The translations under genes and the position numbers were made by a program. Positions 6,399-9,603 of a stretch of 9,603 nucleotides of DNA are shown here, piece after piece. The stretch's first letter is position 1. Every line of letters begins with the position of its first letter. This stretch comes from Kosmotogaceae bacterium (GTDB lineage: Bacteria > Thermotogota > Thermotogae > Petrotogales > Kosmotogaceae), in NCBI GenBank assembly GCA_003444085.1, contig DLVL01000109.1, positions 2,460-12,062 on the forward strand, read 5' to 3'. The notes beneath the pieces were generated by a model, which saw only the letters and a list, made by a program, of their open reading frames with translations, ran no database searches and was not told the DNA's origin.

Positions 6399-6746
6399 GT
6401 GGCTATTGGTAAGTTTGCCTGGCGCGAAAAACATTACAGGCATGCGAAGATTGCAACTGAATTCGCAAGTGTCTTTGGGAGGATTGTTATCGAAAGAGGG
6501 ATATAGGGCCATTCATGATTCTTCTCAACGAACTGAAACTGATGTAAGTATTTGTCATAGAAGCACATGCAAAACAGGATCAACAATGGGTGTAGAACCT
6601 TAAGGGTTGTAAAACGTATTTGGAAGAGCAGTTTAGTGACTATTGAGATGATTGCAGAAGTCTCGAGAAAACATCCTTGGGCAGCCTATTCTTCTCGAGT
6701 TTTCGAGGATGTCTACGGTTTGTTTTGGTATTTTGCAACAGAGTGA
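6399..6746 (+). pseudogene. remnant of a GT4-type (GT-B) glycosyltransferase, both ends present and the middle lost
   Basis: Part one starts at GTG 6399, five bases after AAGGAG (6388-6393), and opens 35 codons to TAG 6504-6506. Its FAWREKHYRHAKIATEFAS then GRIVIERG follows the pattern seen at the N-terminus of GT-B glycosyltransferases: an aromatic-Trp motif, a basic stretch, then an alanine-rich helix and a hydrophobic strand. Part two is an open frame from ATG 6567 to TGA 6744-6746 (59 residues). Its tail, EVSRKHPWAAYSSRVFEDVYGLF, matches the GT4 C-terminal helix pattern of the type 'S-W-x-x-x-A-x-R-x-x-x-x-Y'. The two pieces are only about 60 bases apart, whereas a whole GT4 gene would be about 1.1 kb. 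Neither piece alone would be catalytic. The assignment rests on short motifs and is moderate; the debris character of the region is more secure. Confidence 0.45.
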
Positions 6747-6838
6747 CTATGTACAGAACAATCCGGAAAGCGGCTAGCTCGATCTGTATCCAGAAAGGCA
6801 ATCCTTTGAGTGTGACGATAATGGAATACTTAATTACT

Positions 6839-6844
6839 GGAGGT
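6839..6844 (+). promoter_or_regulatory. strong ribosome binding site of the GT2 gene
   Basis: GGAGGT, 8 nt upstream of ATG 6853. It is one of the best Shine-Dalgarno matches in the window. Confidence 0.6.
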
Positions 6845-6852
6845 AGATCCTG

Positions 6853-8001
6853 ATGTTCCTATTGGTTCTTTCGCTTTTGCTTATTGTTATTGGGCTGGTG
6901 CCTATTGTGTACCATTTCATCGGGTACTGGTTTCTACTGAAGCTATTAGTCCGGACAAGACCCCGTAATGGAGCACCATCCACTAACCTCTGCGACACCC
7001 CATTTGTGTCAGTCATTATCAGTGCTCATAACGAAGGTAAAGTAATAGGGAAGAAGATTGAGAACGCCTTGACACTGGACTATCCCAAGGACCGTTTTGA
7101 AGTAATACTCGTAGATGACTGGTCCACTGATGAAACATTCAAGGTGATTTCTGAGTATGTTTCAGCCGGGAAGATCAAGTACTTCAAACCAGACAAACAC
7201 CTGGGGAAGACATATGCTCAAGATGGAGCTGTTAGCATGGCCAAAGGTTCCCTTCTCGCATTCTCAGACGGTAACAGTTTTTGGGATAGAGGTGCATTAG
7301 CATCTCTCGTAAAGAGCTTTGCTGATGTAGAAGTCGGTTTTGCAGCTGGTAAAGTCAAGTTCAATGAAGTTGAAACTTCTCAACCAGCAGGTTTCTACTA
7401 TTCCTACTGGCAATATGAAATGAGTGTTAGGAAAATGGAGTCCAGCATTTTGTCGATTCTGACCTCTAATGGCGCGATATATTGTGTGAGAAGCGAGCTA
7501 TATAAGAGAACAAGTCCTCTTTATTGCCACGATTCAACTATGCCTCCCTATATTGTTTCAATTGGTCGGAGAGCAGTATATTGCGAAGAAGCTGTTGCCT
7601 ATGAGAAGAGCATTAGATCCACAAGTAGTTATTTCAGGAAGAGAGTAAGAATGAGTGGAAGAGCTTTTTCGGCTGATTTTGATAGGGAGATTAGAAGCAT
7701 TCTCTCTAAGACACCTCTTTTATACAGGATGATGCACTTTTCTCACAGAACACTGAGACGATTGCTTCCTCTGTTTACTCTTGCGGTATTGATTGGTACT
7801 ACTCTCCAGATTGGATTCATGTCATTCATCTCGGTAGTAATTTGTGCCGCTATACTGCTTCTCATAATGATCATTTCTTCTGGGGCAAGAAATCTCTTCT
7901 TCATTTACATTCTAACGATTGCGGCAGAGATTGTGGGATTCTGCAAATACATTACGGGTGGAATCAAACCCTATTGGGATCCTATTGACGAGGCAAGATA
8001 G
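6853..8001 (+). CDS. membrane glycosyltransferase, family GT2
   Basis: This integral membrane glycosyltransferase has 382 residues. A membrane segment lies at about 1-33. The GT-A domain begins at VSVIISAHNEGKVIGKKIE (52-70), continues with VILVDDWSTDET (84-95, nucleotide-binding D88-D89) and has FSDGNS (137-142), where D139 and N141 stand in for the usual DxD. SNGAIYCVRSELY (205-217) and the acceptor-side segment SIGRRAVYCEEAVAYE (236-251) follow. In place of the family's Q-x-x-R-W motif the sequence has YFRKRVRMSGRAF (260-272), as in some non-cellulose GT2s. Two or three further membrane segments occupy about 304-342 and 346-368. It would add a sugar from a nucleotide donor to a lipid-linked glycan at the inner face of the membrane. 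Its stop overlaps the ribosome binding site of the next, now broken, gene. The donor and acceptor cannot be told from sequence. Confidence 0.92.
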   Translation: MFLLVLSLLLIVIGLVPIVYHFIGYWFLLKLLVRTRPRNGAPSTNLCDTPFVSVIISAHNEGKVIGKKIENALTLDYPKDRFEVILVDDWSTDETFKVISEYVSAGKIKYFKPDKHLGKTYAQDGAVSMAKGSLLAFSDGNSFWDRGALASLVKSFADVEVGFAAGKVKFNEVETSQPAGFYYSYWQYEMSVRKMESSILSILTSNGAIYCVRSELYKRTSPLYCHDSTMPPYIVSIGRRAVYCEEAVAYEKSIRSTSSYFRKRVRMSGRAFSADFDREIRSILSKTPLLYRMMHFSHRTLRRLLPLFTLAVLIGTTLQIGFMSFISVVICAAILLLIMIISSGARNLFFIYILTIAAEIVGFCKYITGGIKPYWDPIDEAR

Positions 8002-8013
8002 GAGGTGCCGCAA

Positions 8014-8130
8014 GTGTCAATAAAGGTTTTGATGTTAGGCACAGGTTTTGCTCACCTGGGGCATGTCACCTGGATGTTGCTGGGAGAATCATGAAACGGA
8101 CGTGCTTGTGTAGACTTGGACAATAATTAG
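8014..8130 (+). pseudogene. 5' stub of a glycosyltransferase-like gene, frameshifted and cut by the IS
   Basis: A GTG at 8014 has GGAGGTG at 8001-8007, an ideal ribosome binding site that overlaps the GT2 stop. It opens 26 codons to TGA 8092-8094. The encoded SIKVLMLGTGFAHLGHVTWMLL has the strand-loop-helix form (VLMLGTG then a Gly-rich loop and helix) of the start of a GT-B glycosyltransferase or similar nucleotide-binding protein. Beyond the stop, another frame reads ENHETDVLV, which would continue the expected second strand, so a one-base indel near 8085-8092 is likely. Within 40 bases the sequence enters the left end of the IS. The rest of the gene lies beyond the IS, outside the window, or is lost. 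The family assignment is weak; the broken state is clear. Confidence 0.45.
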
Positions 8131-8185
8131 GGCTTCCTGAAAAAGTACACAATGCGCATCAATAGCGAAGTACAGAGATATAATG

Positions 8186-8194
8186 TGGTATAAT
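8186..8194 (+). promoter_or_regulatory. extended -10 promoter of the transposase
   Basis: TGGTATAAT at 8186-8194 is a consensus extended -10 (TGn plus TATAAT). A second perfect TATAAT lies exactly 10 bases upstream (8179-8184). No good -35 is seen at the right distance, as is usual for extended -10 promoters. The start of transcription would be near 8201, about 50 bases before the transposase start. Confidence 0.5.
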
Positions 8195-8251
8195 GGTGCA
8201 AGGGAAAACAAGGTATAGACTCAAAAAGCTTGCACCGAGGTGATGACGAAG

Positions 8252-9603
8252 ATGTTTCTGAGGAGACATAAAGAGAACCAGATGGAGATGGTTGGATTCG
8301 GAGGATCACTGACAAGAGTGTTATCAAAAGAGAATCAATGGGTTCGACTGAGTGAGATCATACCGTGGAAAGAGATTGAAGACAGATATGCTGAATTGTT
8401 TGCAGACTCTGGAATGGGAGCACCTGCAAAGAGTGCAAGGATCGCATTTGGTGCACTGGTAATACAGGCGATGAAGAACTACACCGATGAAGAGACAGCA
8501 GCACAGGTTGCGGAGAACCCGTATTTGCAGTATTTCCTGGGAATGAAAGAATACCAGGTGGTTCCACTGTTTGACGCATCCATGATGGTGTATTTCAGAA
8601 GGCGCTTTGGCTTTGAGAATACAAAAGACATCAACGACATGATCATACAATACATCCAAAGAGCTGAAAGACCAACAAAAGAAGAACCGCCTTCATCCAG
8701 AGATAACGATGGCGACATTACAAAACAGGACGACCAGGAAAACACGCAGCAACACAACGATGAACCCAGTCACAACAAAGGGACGTTGTTACTGGATGCT
8801 ACCTGTGCTCCCAGTGACATACAATATCCCACCGATCTGAGGTTATTGAATGAGGGGAGAGAAAAACTTGAAAGAATCATCGATACCCTCTACAAGGCAG
8901 ATCAACGAGAAGACAAGCCAAAGAAGCCACGAACATACAGAAACAAAGCCCGCATGCAATACCTGGTTGTGGCGAAAAAGCCAACATATCGAGCTTTACA
9001 GATGCGAAAAGCCATAGGGAAACAACTGAGATATGTCAAAAGAGACCTGAAAATCATCGAAGAGATGTTGAGACAACAATCACAAGACACATTGAACCAG
9101 AAACAGCGAAAAGAACTGGAAACGATCCGAACACTTTACAATCAGCAAAGCACCATGTATGAGACAAAGATTCGCAGAATCGATCATCGAATAGTCAGCA
9201 TCAGCCAACCACATATACGCCCTATCAAGCGAGGGAAGAAGAAAAGCCCCACGGAGTTCGGAGCCAAGATAGCAATCAGTGTAATCAACGGACTTGTTCG
9301 AATAGAAAAGCTGAGCTGGGAGAACTTCAATGAAGGAGCAACCATGAAAGAAAGCGTAGAACGATACCGCCAGACCTATGGTTACTATCCTGAAGTGGTG
9401 CTGGTGGACAAACTGTATCGTAACCGTGAGAACATACGTTATTGCCAGGAAAGAGGGATAAGGATTACCGGTCCGAGACTGGGAAGGAAGAACCCACAGA
9501 TACAGAAAGAAGAGAGAAAGATCATGATACAAGATGCAAGAGTGAGGAACAAAGTTGAAGGCAAGATCGGAGAAGGAAAGCGGAAATATGGACTGGGACT
9601 TAT
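8252..9603 (+). CDS. IS5-family DDE transposase, 3' end outside the window
   Basis: The frame is open for 450 codons and has no stop before the window ends, so the gene is incomplete only because of the window edge. The ATG at 8252 is 9 bases after GAGGTG (8237-8242); the in-frame ATG at 8243 is too close to that site. Residues about 25-120 form the DUF772 N-terminal DNA-binding region, ending in PLFDASMMVYFRRRFG. The DDE catalytic residues are visible: D182 in TLLLDATCAPSD, D386 in EVVLVDKLYRN, and E436 in RNKVEGKIGEGKRKYGLG. A hydrophilic Glu/Gln/Asp-rich linker (about 141-176) precedes the catalytic core, and a long charged insertion (about 205-330), probably coiled-coil at 255-315, separates the first two catalytic residues. 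It cuts and joins the IS ends during transposition. The gene appears intact as far as it can be seen. Confidence 0.92.
   Translation, partial: MFLRRHKENQMEMVGFGGSLTRVLSKENQWVRLSEIIPWKEIEDRYAELFADSGMGAPAKSARIAFGALVIQAMKNYTDEETAAQVAENPYLQYFLGMKEYQVVPLFDASMMVYFRRRFGFENTKDINDMIIQYIQRAERPTKEEPPSSRDNDGDITKQDDQENTQQHNDEPSHNKGTLLLDATCAPSDIQYPTDLRLLNEGREKLERIIDTLYKADQREDKPKKPRTYRNKARMQYLVVAKKPTYRALQMRKAIGKQLRYVKRDLKIIEEMLRQQSQDTLNQKQRKELETIRTLYNQQSTMYETKIRRIDHRIVSISQPHIRPIKRGKKKSPTEFGAKIAISVINGLVRIEKLSWENFNEGATMKESVERYRQTYGYYPEVVLVDKLYRNRENIRYCQERGIRITGPRLGRKNPQIQKEERKIMIQDARVRNKVEGKIGEGKRKYGLGL

Larger units (their letters stand above)
6320..6852 (+). other. gene-poor stretch of remnants between two intact genes
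   Basis: This 533-base stretch has no intact gene. Its recognisable content is the GT4-like remnant at 6399-6746. A 65-codon frame from about 6406 to 6603 has no ribosome binding site and no family signature. A short hairpin, TTCTCGA / TCGAGGA, lies near 6691-6708 but has no T-run. The last bases carry the ribosome binding site for the next gene. Confidence 0.55.
8131..9603 (+). mobile_element. IS5-superfamily insertion sequence, left part, running off the window
   Basis: The right part contains a DDE transposase gene read on the + strand. The left boundary is placed just after TTAG (8127-8130), a YTAR-like 4-base target of the kind used by some IS5 members, where GGCTTCCTGAAAAAG begins. It leaves a 121-base leader before the transposase start. 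The right end and inverted repeat are not in the window, so the boundary rests on the target-like tetramer and on where the broken gene's sequence ends. The element is in the same orientation as the polysaccharide genes and could supply transcription to what lies beyond it. Confidence 0.7.

Noticed and set aside
6406..6603. 65-codon frame on the + strand
   Set aside because: No ribosome binding site and low-complexity composition; the overlapping frame from 6399 has both a ribosome binding site and a protein-like sequence.
6691..6708. TTCTCGA / TCGAGGA hairpin as a terminator
   Set aside because: No T-run follows, and it lies inside the open frame that resembles a glycosyltransferase C-terminus.
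9080..9532. 150-codon frame on the minus strand
   Set aside because: It is the reverse complement of the transposase coding region, with no ribosome binding site or family features.

Overview
The window is a bacterial surface-polysaccharide (exopolysaccharide, O-antigen-like or capsule) locus. All genes read on the + strand, many are tightly coupled, and it ends in an insertion sequence (IS). Codon use is rich in AGA/AGG arginine and ATA isoleucine, GC is moderate, and ribosome binding sites are strong (GGAGGT/GAGGTG type). Together with the style of the transposase, this makes me think of a Mesotoga-like member of the Thermotogota. That is an impression from sequence character and not a database result, and a Firmicute or other anaerobe cannot be excluded.

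Layout. Bases 1-185 hold the start of a broken four-helix-bundle gene and a small octamer repeat. Bases 186-2421 are a compact cassette: a PLP-dependent sugar aminotransferase, a phosphoglycosyl transferase that starts directly after its stop, and a GNAT acetyltransferase that overlaps it by 8 nt. Together these could make a 4-amino or N-acetylated sugar nucleotide and load the first sugar phosphate on the lipid carrier. Bases 2422-3412 are gene debris: a probable left-handed-beta-helix sugar acetyltransferase start and the C-terminal third of a second DegT-family aminotransferase. Bases 3413-6319 carry a FemAB-like GNAT-fold transferase, a polysaccharide deacetylase of the DUF3473 type, and a large GNAT protein. 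Bases 6320-6852 are again debris, with the two ends of what looks like a GT4 glycosyltransferase. Bases 6853-8001 encode an intact membrane GT2 glycosyltransferase. From 8014 a further gene starts with a perfect ribosome binding site but is frameshifted and then interrupted near 8130 by an IS5-type element. The transposase of that element (from 8252) runs off the window.

How it fits together. The intact genes cover sugar modification, initiation on the lipid carrier, one polymerising or side-chain glycosyltransferase, deacetylation and N-acyl transfer. The polymerase, flippase, chain-length regulator and dehydratase are not in view. At least five genes in 9.6 kb are reduced to fragments, so the locus looks as if it is remodelling: several sugar-tailoring steps have been lost while the initiating cassette and the FemAB-deacetylase-GNAT block are intact. 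I see no tRNA, rRNA, CRISPR array or convincing intrinsic terminator.
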